Shown piece after piece: positions 50,232 to 59,107 of a stretch of 64,000 bases of DNA. The DNA is from DATMRS01 sp035566015. Its GTDB lineage: Bacteria > Pseudomonadota > Alphaproteobacteria > Sphingomonadales > Sphingomonadaceae. The notes below the pieces were generated by a model. That model saw only the letters and a list, made by a program, of their open reading frames with translations, was not told the DNA's origin and ran no database searches. The stretch lies in the NCBI GenBank assembly GCA_035566015.1, contig DATMRS010000022.1, positions 310,001 to 374,000 of the forward strand, given 5' to 3'. Made by a program: the position numbers and the translations under genes. How positions within the stretch are numbered: the stretch's first letter is position 1; each line of letters opens with the position of its first letter.

Positions 50232-53200
50232 TCACGGGGCGTTGCCGTCCTGCTCGTCATCGTCGCGACGCGTGCTCGTCACCTGCTGATCGATATCGCC
50301 GGGCATCCCCAAGCCGTCGCCACCCGACCAGAATTGCTCGTTGCCGGCGCCCGTCACCGGATCGTCGATCAACGGCGTGACGCCGAGGCCGTCAAAGTCG
50401 GGCAGGTCGATCAGCGGTGTGCTGAGCCGTTGGATCGTGCCCGGTGCGTCGCCCGAGGGATCATTCTCGTCGGCCGGCGTGAGGACCGTGCCGATCACGT
50501 CCTGAACGGGGGGCAGCACTCCGTTATCGATCGCCTGACAGGAGGTGGAGACGATCAGGCAGCCATTTGCGGTCGAGGTCCGGTCGAAACGGGCTGCCGT
50601 GCCGTCCGGCGCGCCGACCGTCAGCAGCGGGATCAGGTCGCTCCCGGTGACAAACGTTCCCGTCGCGCCCAACTGGCGTCCGTTGATCGCGATCTGGGTT
50701 TGCGGCGCCGTGGTGATGATGGTGACGCCGCCGGCGCCGACCGTGAAGCCGGCATGCGAGGCGGCATCGGATGCCGCGCCGCCGCTATTCTGGATGAGCA
50801 GACCAATTCCCGCGCGAAACTCCATCGCATTGGCCTGTAGATAGCCTTCCGGTTTCACCTCGCCGTCATTGGTGTCGAGACGATCCGATTTGGCGCTGGC
50901 CGAGGATAATCGGCCGAGCGCGTCGATTGCCTGCTGGCTGGCGACAGTGATGGTGTTCGCCGCCAGCGAGAGGCGACCGGCAAGATTTTCACTCTCGCCG
51001 AAGAGGCCGATCGATCCGGTCGGCGTCACCACATCGATCCGGTCGGTTGCCCCGATCGCGAGCGTATCGCCCGCCGCCGCGCCGTGCATCGTCACCGCGC
51101 CCTGAACACGCACGGATCGCCCCCCCTGGATCAGGAAGGCGGCGTTGTTCCCAACGAGATTGCCGCCATTCGCCGCTGCGCTGCCGAGCAGGTCGAGCGT
51201 GTCGATCACCGTGTCACCATCGGCATCGGGGGCGATGATGCTGATCCGGTTCGCCCGCGTCCGCGCGACCTCCGCATTGGAGAGCGAATAGGCGTCGTCA
51301 TGCTTTTCGCCGCCGATGAACGTCTGACCGGCGCGATTGGTGAAGGTTAGCGTCTGCGTATCGGTGTTGCCGACGCTGCCCCCCGGGCCGATGGCGATGG
51401 CCGCCGATCGCAGGTCGATCGCCAGCCCCTGAACGGTGCCGTCGATTTCGATGCTGCCCGCGTCGATCGAGACATTGTCGGTGGGGCCGCCGGCCAGCAG
51501 CAGGGAGAAGGCCCCCGGAGAAACCGGAGCGGTCATGCCCGATCCGACGCTCGATCCCTCGGCCAGTCTCACCGCATTCCCGGCGGTGAGGCCCACACCC
51601 GAATTGGCATCTATGCTTGCGCCGCCCAGCAGTTCGACATCGCCGTCGGACGCGATCTCCACCGATCCGCCACGCACCACCTGGGCGATGCGGACGAGCG
51701 GCGTGGCCGATGCGTCACCCTGGTCCGATACCGCCCGCAGCCGGACGACGCTGTCGCTGCCGCTTGCGGTTACGTTGTTGACCTCGAGCGTGCCGCCGGC
51801 TTGCAGGTCGATCCCGGATGCGGCCGCAAGCTGGGAGGCCGACAGGTTGCCCGCTGCAGTCGTCGTGATCCCGCCGCCCGCATTGGCGGTGCCCACGGTC
51901 AGATCGTTGGTGGCGCCGAGGAGGATATCGCCCGTCGCCGTCGCGCTCTCTACGTTCAATTCCGTCGCGTTGATCGACAGGTCGCCGACGGTCGCCTCGG
52001 CAGAAGCGATGGTGACGGCATGGGAGGCGTTGACGCTGACGCTCGATCCGCGCGCGCTCAGCGCACCGCCGATCTGCGCATCGTCGCCGATCACAAGCGC
52101 GCCATCGCTGCTCAGTGCAGCATCGCCCGTGAGGACGAGACGACCCAAGCTGATCGCGCCGGCGTCGATCTGGAACGATCCCTGACCCACCGACAAGGTG
52201 TCCGCGATCGTTACCGCGCCCGACACGTTCAATCCGTTTGCAGTGATGAGTGTCCCGGCGGCATCGAGCTGATCGAGCGCCCCGCCGGTGCGGATCGAAG
52301 CGAGCGTGAGGCCGCCATCGCCCAGATAAAGCCCCGCATCGCTGGTTGTTTCGATCGTTGCCGCCGCGCCCATGATTCCGTGTGCGGCGAGGAGCTGGAC
52401 GCTGCCATTGCCCGCCAGCGTGATGGTGCCGGGGAGAAGAAGGCGGCCGCCGCTCGCGTCGAGACGCAGCGGGCCGTTGACCTCGAACCGGTGCGTTGCC
52501 CCGTCTGCCTTGCCAATCGCGATATCACCCTGCGAAAGGACCGTCGCGCTGCCGACTGTGCCGTCGGCAATGCGAACCGCACTCGGCGGCGTCGGCGAGT
52601 AAGAGGTGTCGCCAATGCTGAGCCCGCCCGTCAGGTTGACGGTGCCGAGGCAGACGTTGCCCTGTAGGCAATCCGCCGATAGCTGGCCCCCGTCATTCGA
52701 TTGGCTGGCGTCTGATACGGGCGCGTCGTTCACTTCGACGAGCAGGCTGCGGCCGCTGATCGTCCCTTCCACCTGAATCGCGCCGGCGGAGAGCAGGATC
52801 GGGCGATCCCCCGCGTCGATCGAGCCGTCGGCGATGATGGCGCTCACATTGCCGGGATCGGGTTCATAGCCGATCGGCGTCTGCCCCGCCGTGATAAACA
52901 AGCCCGCCGCGGTGCCGAGGTTGTCGGGCTCCAGGCCGGTCGGGTCGGGCAGGGGGTTCGCCGCTGCCACGATGGCGCCATGGATCAGGACGTCGTCGCC
53001 CGCGTCGATCGTCACGCGATTGTCGGACTGGATGCGCCCGGTCGCGGCGACGGTGACGTCGCGTCCCGCCTTTATGTCGATCGTGCCTGCCGTGTTGAGC
53101 GTGCCGGTGACGGTGATGTTGCCATCGGCATAGATAGGCGAATCGGTCGCGCCGGCGAGAAGCAGGATCGACGGCGCCACGGGCGGTGCGGCCGGATCAT

Positions 53201-56200
53201 CGCCCGTCGTCACCGGCGCCAGCGTCGTTGCATCGCTGATCGTCATATATGCGTGTGATATCGCGGTGATCGAATTGCCGGCCTCAAGCGCCGCGGCATT
53301 CAGATTGTCCGCGGTGATGTCGATCGAATCGGCCGCGCGGAGCAGGCTGCCCGGCGAGGAGAGGAGGTCGCCATAGGCGCTCGCAACGATGGATTGTGCC
53401 GACAGGGTGGGCGTCGGAATCGCCGTCTGCCCGGCATGATCGACCCGGATCGAATCGCCGAAGAGATAGAGCTGCTGCTCGCCGATTATGCCGGCCGCGC
53501 CGGTGCCGTGAACGGCGATGTTGCGGTCGGTCGAGAAGGTGGCATCGCCCTGAAACCGGACTGGCCCGCCCTGTGCAGTGAGCTCGATTGCCGCCGGGCC
53601 GCCGGCGACGCCGCTGACCGTTGCGTAGAAGCTGAGCCCCTCTGACGGGACTTCCGGATTATAGCCGAAGAGGATCGCACCCGCCGGATCGGCGCTTGCG
53701 TTTCGAATGCCGATATATCCGGCCGTGTCGCCGCTCGCGTCGAGTGAGACAAGGCCGGTCGTCAGCGCGCCATAAGCGCCCGAAGCGGCATCGGCGATAT
53801 CGATCAGGATCGTGCCGCCATCGCCTTCATTGTCGCCCGTCGCTGTCGCGGAAAGCGTCGTGTCGCCGGTTTTGAGACTGCCGCCCGCGGCACCGATGCG
53901 GACATAGCCGCCTTCATTCGATGCGGTTGCGCTGGCGGTCGTCGTGCCGACGCCGTTTGCGCCGCCTTGGCCGTTTGCCGATGCGGTGAGCGACGCCAGC
54001 GTGATTTGGCCGCCATCGCTGACTTCGACATGCACGCCTTCATTGCCACCGCCCAGCGCGCCGCCACCGAGACCTTGTCCACCCGCCGCGCCGACGGCGA
54101 AATCGGAAGTGCCGCCGTTGCCGCCCAGGCCGTCGGCCGAGAGGGTGGCTGAGTCCACTTCGATCGTGCCCGTGCCCGTGGCGAGGATCGCTGTCTGTCC
54201 GCCCTGGCCGCTGCCAGCCAGCCCACCATTGCCGCTGGTGCCCGTGCCGTAGCCGAACTCGTCGGTGAGTTCGAGCGCATTACCTCCCTGGCCGCCTGTG
54301 CCGACTGCGTCGAGCGTCAGCGTGCCGAGAGCGATCGCGCCGCCGCCGGTTTCGAGCCGGGCAAAGCCGCCCGTTCCAGCGCCGCCGCTCCCGCCATCGA
54401 TGAAACTGTCGGAGCCATAGCCAAATTCGTTGCCGCCGCCGTCTGCGCCCGTCCCATTCGCATTGATCGTCGCGCTGTCTGCAATGATGCTGCCGCCATT
54501 TGCGATGATCGCTGCGTTGCCACCGATGCCCGCCCCGCCATTGCTGACGCTGAAGCCTTCGCCGCCGTCACCGCCGCCGGTGCCTGCGGCCGACACGGTG
54601 ATGATGCCCGCCTGGAATGTACCGCCATTGTCGGTTTCGAGGCGCGCCGTACCGCCCCGGCCGATGCCTCCGGTCGCGCCTTCGCCGCTCGCTCCGCCGC
54701 TGCCGTCGGCGGTGAGGGACGCATTGCCGCCCACCGTGATCGTGCCGCCATCGGCGAGGATGGTGGCCGTGCCCCCCGTGCCGTCGCCACCGTCACCGCT
54801 GAAGGCATAGCCGCCATAGGCCTGTGCATCGAGCGCGAGATCGCCGCTGATGGCGAGCGTGCCGCCTGATCCTGCCCGGATCGAGGCGCTGCCGCCGACG
54901 ATCGGCGGAGGCGTCGTGTCGCCCGACTCACTGCTCAAATAACCATAGGTGGTCAGCGAAAGATTGCCGCCGACGGTCATCGAGGCGCCATCCTGCACGA
55001 CGGCCGCGACGCTGCCGACGATCGCCTCCCCCGATGCATCATACATGTTCGACGTCAGTGAGACATTGCTGGCCGCGGTGACGGAGGACCCCGTAAAGGC
55101 AGTGAGCGTGGCGTTTCGCCCCGCATAGAAATCGACGGCGCGATCGAACGCCAATGTGGCGCCGCCCAATGTATGAGCATTGATATCCGTTACCGCATTG
55201 ACGTTGAGCGGGGACAGGAAATGGCCGCCGGCAATCTCTATATTGGCGTCCACGCCCGGCGTCGGCTGTCCGCTCGCATAAACATAGGGGGCGGACGATG
55301 AAGAGAAGCTGTAGCTGCCGACGTCATTGCCGGCAGAAAGGATGATGCCGCCGTCGACGAGGGTCGCGTCGCTCGCGTCGAAGCCGACATCGCCGCCGAC
55401 CAGCATCGTGATCGCATTATTCTTCGGAATGGCGACCATGTAGATCTGGCGCGCGTCGCCATAAGAGGAGGACGCAGCCCCGGTGGTGGCGCCGGTATGC
55501 GAGAATGTCACCGAATCAGCCGCGCTGCCGTCGGTTTCGGAGCCCGACTGGACCGAAATGTCGAACAGGCCCTGGTGGATCGTGATGTCCACCGCCTCGG
55601 CCGCGACATAGGCCGCCGACCCGTTGACGTTTACCTTGCCCGCCATGTCGATGCGCGGCGACACCAGCGCCACATAGGCGTTTGCGCCGGTGGCGCGGAT
55701 CGAGGATTCGCCCGCCGCATCGGGCGCCACGATGCTGATCTTCGCGCGGCTGCCCGGCGTCGCGGCGAAGGAATAGCTTCCATTGCTGGCGAGGAAACTG
55801 TCGACATCAGTATCGAGCGTGGTGAGGCCGAGGCTGCCGACGTCGAAGCGGCCGGTGGCGCCGACGATGATGCCGCCGGGGCTGTAGAACCAGATATTGC
55901 CGCCGGTCTGCCCGCCGGCCGGGCCGATGAAGCTCTGCGTCGTCCCGTTGAACGAGATGCTGTTGGCCGGATCGGTGGGGACGATGCGGTTCAGCACCGT
56001 ATAATCGCCGCCGCTGCTCTGGAAAATGGCGGTGGTGCCGGCATTCTGAAACGAGATCACGCCATTGCCGTCAGGCGTGCCGGTGGGCGTCCAGTTGATC
56101 GCGGCAGTTGGCCCCGTCACGGTAACGACCGTCTGGCCCGGCGTGCCCTGATTGACGGTCGCCCCCGAAATCGGATTGGCCGTGCCGAGATAGGACTGCG

Positions 56201-56354
56201 CCGCCGCCGGACCCGGCCGGCCCAGCGCGACGAGCGCGGCCGCAAGGGCGCAGGTGGACAGGAGCGGGCGCATTCGTCCCGATCGTCCATGCGTTCCGCC
56301 TGTCATCGCCGTGCCCCTCATGCCCCTTGTCCCCCGAAACTGATCTGTCCGCAT
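50232..56354 (-). CDS. Two-partner secretion exoprotein (TpsA, filamentous haemagglutinin-type)
   Basis: A 2040-residue secreted beta-helical adhesin-type protein. A long N-terminal region (about 1-52) with a late hydrophobic core and AAAQS cleavage site is an extended signal peptide. The TPS domain (about 55-280) carries GNIWFYSPGGIIVGATGRFDVGSLG. A Gly-rich tandem repeat block and a long parallel beta-helix follow. Near the C-terminus Cys1932 and Cys1939 (NGCLIVSTSCQ) form a pair like that used by HMW1-type proteins for surface anchoring. An acidic tail follows. The start at 56354 lies 14 bases after tpsB with GGGGAG upstream; ATGs at 56321, 56306 and 56273 are alternatives. The target is unknown. 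Confidence 0.87.
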   Translation of the reverse strand: MRTDQFRGTRGMRGTAMTGGTHGRSGRMRPLLSTCALAAALVALGRPGPAAAQSYLGTANPISGATVNQGTPGQTVVTVTGPTAAINWTPTGTPDGNGVISFQNAGTTAIFQSSGGDYTVLNRIVPTDPANSISFNGTTQSFIGPAGGQTGGNIWFYSPGGIIVGATGRFDVGSLGLTTLDTDVDSFLASNGSYSFAATPGSRAKISIVAPDAAGESSIRATGANAYVALVSPRIDMAGKVNVNGSAAYVAAEAVDITIHQGLFDISVQSGSETDGSAADSVTFSHTGATTGAASSSYGDARQIYMVAIPKNNAITMLVGGDVGFDASDATLVDGGIILSAGNDVGSYSFSSSSAPYVYASGQPTPGVDANIEIAGGHFLSPLNVNAVTDINAHTLGGATLAFDRAVDFYAGRNATLTAFTGSSVTAASNVSLTSNMYDASGEAIVGSVAAVVQDGASMTVGGNLSLTTYGYLSSESGDTTPPPIVGGSASIRAGSGGTLAISGDLALDAQAYGGYAFSGDGGDGTGGTATILADGGTITVGGNASLTADGSGGASGEGATGGIGRGGTARLETDNGGTFQAGIITVSAAGTGGGDGGEGFSVSNGGAGIGGNAAIIANGGSIIADSATINANGTGADGGGNEFGYGSDSFIDGGSGGAGTGGFARLETGGGAIALGTLTLDAVGTGGQGGNALELTDEFGYGTGTSGNGGLAGSGQGGQTAILATGTGTIEVDSATLSADGLGGNGGTSDFAVGAAGGQGLGGGALGGGNEGVHVEVSDGGQITLASLTASANGQGGANGVGTTTASATASNEGGYVRIGAAGGSLKTGDTTLSATATGDNEGDGGTILIDIADAASGAYGALTTGLVSLDASGDTAGYIGIRNASADPAGAILFGYNPEVPSEGLSFYATVSGVAGGPAAIELTAQGGPVRFQGDATFSTDRNIAVHGTGAAGIIGEQQLYLFGDSIRVDHAGQTAIPTPTLSAQSIVASAYGDLLSSPGSLLRAADSIDITADNLNAAALEAGNSITAISHAYMTISDATTLAPVTTGDDPAAPPVAPSILLLAGATDSPIYADGNITVTGTLNTAGTIDIKAGRDVTVAATGRIQSDNRVTIDAGDDVLIHGAIVAAANPLPDPTGLEPDNLGTAAGLFITAGQTPIGYEPDPGNVSAIIADGSIDAGDRPILLSAGAIQVEGTISGRSLLVEVNDAPVSDASQSNDGGQLSADCLQGNVCLGTVNLTGGLSIGDTSYSPTPPSAVRIADGTVGSATVLSQGDIAIGKADGATHRFEVNGPLRLDASGGRLLLPGTITLAGNGSVQLLAAHGIMGAAATIETTSDAGLYLGDGGLTLASIRTGGALDQLDAAGTLITANGLNVSGAVTIADTLSVGQGSFQIDAGAISLGRLVLTGDAALSSDGALVIGDDAQIGGALSARGSSVSVNASHAVTIASAEATVGDLSINATELNVESATATGDILLGATNDLTVGTANAGGGITTTAAGNLSASQLAAASGIDLQAGGTLEVNNVTASGSDSVVRLRAVSDQGDASATPLVRIAQVVRGGSVEIASDGDVELLGGASIDANSGVGLTAGNAVRLAEGSSVGSGMTAPVSPGAFSLLLAGGPTDNVSIDAGSIEIDGTVQGLAIDLRSAAIAIGPGGSVGNTDTQTLTFTNRAGQTFIGGEKHDDAYSLSNAEVARTRANRISIIAPDADGDTVIDTLDLLGSAAANGGNLVGNNAAFLIQGGRSVRVQGAVTMHGAAAGDTLAIGATDRIDVVTPTGSIGLFGESENLAGRLSLAANTITVASQQAIDALGRLSSASAKSDRLDTNDGEVKPEGYLQANAMEFRAGIGLLIQNSGGAASDAASHAGFTVGAGGVTIITTAPQTQIAINGRQLGATGTFVTGSDLIPLLTVGAPDGTAARFDRTSTANGCLIVSTSCQAIDNGVLPPVQDVIGTVLTPADENDPSGDAPGTIQRLSTPLIDLPDFDGLGVTPLIDDPVTGAGNEQFWSGGDGLGMPGDIDQQVTSTRRDDDEQDGNAP
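53810..54905 (-). repeat. Gly-rich tandem repeats within the TpsA gene
   Basis: About eight diverged units of roughly 45 residues repeat the pattern GG-x-A-x-I/L-x-A-x-GG-x-I...L-x-A-x-G-x-GG-x-G (for example GGTATILADGGTITVGG and GGNAAIIANGGSIIADS). They probably form a regular stretch of beta-helix with Gly-rich loops. Unit boundaries are approximate. Confidence 0.7.
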
Positions 56355-56368
56355 GTCGACCCGCTCCC

Positions 56369-58156
56369 CTAACGCGACCAGGGCACCAGCCGTGTCGAGA
56401 AGGAGAGCAGGACGCGCGGATCGCCCCGCTTCGCCTGATAGGTCGCGCGCTCCAGCGGTGCCGCCACCATCAGGTCCAACCGCGCATGATCGCCATAAGC
56501 AGCGCGCAGGCCGACACCTGCCGACGACAATTGCTGCGGATCGGGGCGGGGTGGGGCCGCGAACCGATTCTTGTTCCACACCCAGGCATGATCGAAGAAG
56601 ATGTAAGGCTGAAACACGAGATCGCTGCGCGAATGCGGCGCCAGATGGCCGTAGCGCAGCTCGGCGGAAAGGCCGACCCCGCTGTCCCCGATCACCGCGC
56701 CCGGATCATAGCCGCGCCCGACGGTGAAATTGCCGCCCGAAAACTGCTCGTAGCTGAGCAGCGGATCGGCGGCATATTGCGCACGCGGGCTGAGCGAGAA
56801 GGTGATATCGGGGACGGGGCGATATTCGCCCGCGCCCGAAAAGCGGATCAGGAAAGCGTCGGACTTCGCGCCGAAGCGACTCAGCAGAATGTCGCCCGAA
56901 TCGCTCGCGCCCAGGATGTTCAACCCCTTGCGCAGCTCGATCGAGCCACCCGCCTGCCAGCGCGGTTCGGCAAAGGAATAACCGGCGATATTGCCGATGC
57001 TCGCCGGGTCAACCGCCTGGAGATCGATCCGGCCATAGAGGGTGCGCAGATGATCCTCGCTGAGCGGCAGGTTGCCGCCCGAATCCGGCGCCAGCCGTGC
57101 GCGCTGGTTGACGATTTCGAGGCCGATTGCGCCGCGCACATTGGCCGATTGGCTGCGCAAAAAGGGATAGCTCGCCTCGCCCGCCGCGACGAGGGTGCGC
57201 GAGAGCAGCCGGGCTCCAGCGTCGGCGCCGAGATCGGGTTCGGTCCACGCATAGGCGAAGCGGCCGCCCAGCGTCAGCCCTTCATGCCCGGCGCGCAGAT
57301 CGTAGCCCACCTGTACGACGTGCTGCTCCTCGAAATCGGGCGTACTGTAAAGGCCTGCGGTCAGCCGGTCGCCGAAACCCAATATGTCGTAAGCTTCGCC
57401 CCGGATCATGCCGCCGAACCGGCCGACCGAGCGCGAGCCGTAATTCTGGACATTCGCTTCGATCGTGAAGGGTGTCCGCACGACCTCCACCTCGCCGATC
57501 ACCTCGCCCGGTTTCGTTCCGGCGGGACGCAACGTCAGCCGCACGTCGAAACCCGGCAGATCGCGCGCCAGCAGCAGATAGCGTTCGGCATCATGCTCGT
57601 TGAAAACGGCGTCGCCCTTCAGCGCCTCCAGATAGCTGGCGATCAGGCGCTCCGAACGCCCCGCGTCGCCGCGGACCTGAATGGCGACGATCTTCGCCAT
57701 CAGCACGTTGAAATGCACGATGCCGCTGCTGATTTTCTGTGCAGGCACCTGCACCGCCGCCAGATAGCCGGCGCGGCGCAGGATCGTGGCCGCAGCATCG
57801 CGTATCTCGCACACGACCGCGATCGGCATTTCCTTGCCGAGATAGGCTTCATAAGCGGGGCGTAGCGTCGCGGCGGGCACCGCCTGCAGATTGTCGAACA
57901 CCGCCTCGCGCAGTGTGACCTTCACGTCGGCGAAGCGGGGATTGGCGAGCGGGCAGGGCGCGCGCTCGATCCCGCCCGAGACGGTGAGCCGCGAGGGCGC
58001 GCGCACGTCGGGGCCGGGGGCAGCGCGGTTCACCTCTTCGCGCGTCGGCAGGCTGCTCGACGACGGCGGTGCGACCTGCGCGGCGACGGGGCCGGCGGCC
58101 AGCACCGTCGAGAAGCCGAGAACGGCAAGCCGGCTGTTGCGTCGCAAGGATATCAT
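56369..58156 (-). CDS. Two-partner secretion transporter (TpsB, ShlB/FhaC/HecB family)
   Basis: An Omp85-superfamily outer-membrane translocase of 595 residues that secretes the adjacent TpsA. It has a Sec signal peptide (about 1-27), a periplasmic POTRA region (about 65-225, with two cysteines in APCPLANPRF and VVCEIRDAAATILRRAGYL), and a 16-strand barrel. The FhaC-type loop L6 motif appears as VGRGYDPGAVIGDSG, equivalent to the VRGY signature. The start at 58156 has GGGGGGAA upstream; an in-frame TTG at 58174 is less likely. It is 14 bases upstream of tpsA, so the pair is cotranscribed. Confidence 0.9.
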   Translation of the reverse strand: MISLRRNSRLAVLGFSTVLAAGPVAAQVAPPSSSSLPTREEVNRAAPGPDVRAPSRLTVSGGIERAPCPLANPRFADVKVTLREAVFDNLQAVPAATLRPAYEAYLGKEMPIAVVCEIRDAAATILRRAGYLAAVQVPAQKISSGIVHFNVLMAKIVAIQVRGDAGRSERLIASYLEALKGDAVFNEHDAERYLLLARDLPGFDVRLTLRPAGTKPGEVIGEVEVVRTPFTIEANVQNYGSRSVGRFGGMIRGEAYDILGFGDRLTAGLYSTPDFEEQHVVQVGYDLRAGHEGLTLGGRFAYAWTEPDLGADAGARLLSRTLVAAGEASYPFLRSQSANVRGAIGLEIVNQRARLAPDSGGNLPLSEDHLRTLYGRIDLQAVDPASIGNIAGYSFAEPRWQAGGSIELRKGLNILGASDSGDILLSRFGAKSDAFLIRFSGAGEYRPVPDITFSLSPRAQYAADPLLSYEQFSGGNFTVGRGYDPGAVIGDSGVGLSAELRYGHLAPHSRSDLVFQPYIFFDHAWVWNKNRFAAPPRPDPQQLSSAGVGLRAAYGDHARLDLMVAAPLERATYQAKRGDPRVLLSFSTRLVPWSR

Positions 58157-58369
58157 TCGCGCGTTTCCCCCCAAATGCGCCTTTAAGGCTCCGGCCGCGC
58201 CGGTCCGCGCCGCCGGCGCAGATGGCCCGTTTCTGGTTATGTCTGCGTCCCCCGTGGGTTGGCGGTCTCCGGAAAGAGCCGGAAATCCGCGCTTGCCCCG
58301 CAGCCCGACGCGCTACCAGCGTGCCCCACCGCTTTCAAGATTAATGCCCGGGAAACCTTGGCAAAAACG

Positions 58370-59107
58370 TCAGCTGGCCGGCTCCGCCGCACTGCCCGGC
58401 ACCGAAATGGTTTCGACCAGAAGGTCGAGTTGCGCCTGGCAGCCGTTGCGAATCAGCAACGAAGCGGTGTCTTCCAGTCCCGTTGAACGTGACTCGATCA
58501 CCAGGAAGCGGAGCGTCGTCGCCGGACGCCCTTTTTGCGAAATGGTGTAGATCGCGCCATCGATGATCGGCAGCGATTGGGGCCAATCCTTCACCGACTG
58601 GTTCTGGACCCAGTTGATCCTGTCGCTCTTGCCGTTGCTCGCGATCGTCATCGTCGCCGGCGCGCGATCGCCGCCGCGCCAGAGCGTGAGGCTCTTCGGA
58701 TCGGTGACGCAGATTTTCGCGCTCTTGTCGACATCGATGAACCAGATGTTCGGATTGCGGGTAGAATCGCCGATGCCGGCGATGCCTCGCACAGCCCCGA
58801 TGCGCGCGCGCGTGCCGCTCGCCTGGACGGGAGCGCGGCGTGTCTCGGCCAGCGCGGTGGAGGGCGCTTCCGGGCTGAACGTGCCCGGGCCACGCAGGGT
58901 CCGCGTGCCGCGCCCGTCGAGGATCACCACCGTGTCGCCCGCTTTCAGCGTGATGCGGCTATTGTCCGCCAGCGCCGTGCCGGGCTTGAAACGGGCGGCG
59001 GAAGGGCCACTCGATTTCACGACCAGCGGATTGGCGATCGCCACGCCCGCGCCGAACGCAAGCGCAATTGCGAAACCAACGGGTTTCAAGACGCTATTCC
59101 AAGACAA
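58370..59107 (-). CDS. Exported protein of unknown function in the CHAT/cyclase/TPS operon
   Basis: A 245-residue protein with a probable signal peptide (about 1-25, VGFAIALAFGAGVAIA). The mature part begins with a FecR-like stretch (ITLKAGDTVVILDGRGTRTLRGPGTF, about 52-77), which may be a small beta-sandwich binding domain. A second half with ICVTDPKSLTLWRG and later IYTISQKGRPATTLRFLVIES resembles a beta-rich domain; two cysteines (in ICVTD and NGCQAQ) may pair. I did not recognise a family. The TTG start at 59107 overlaps the cyclase end by 14 bases, so the two are translationally coupled. A 213-base gap separates it from tpsB. A periplasmic partner of the CHASE2 sensor is a reasonable guess only. 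Confidence 0.7.
   Translation of the reverse strand: MSWNSVLKPVGFAIALAFGAGVAIANPLVVKSSGPSAARFKPGTALADNSRITLKAGDTVVILDGRGTRTLRGPGTFSPEAPSTALAETRRAPVQASGTRARIGAVRGIAGIGDSTRNPNIWFIDVDKSAKICVTDPKSLTLWRGGDRAPATMTIASNGKSDRINWVQNQSVKDWPQSLPIIDGAIYTISQKGRPATTLRFLVIESRSTGLEDTASLLIRNGCQAQLDLLVETISVPGSAAEPAS

Noticed and set aside
53810..54905. CRISPR-like repeat array
   Set aside because: The repetition is at protein level (Gly-rich beta-helix units) with diverged DNA. There are no constant-length identical repeats with unique spacers.
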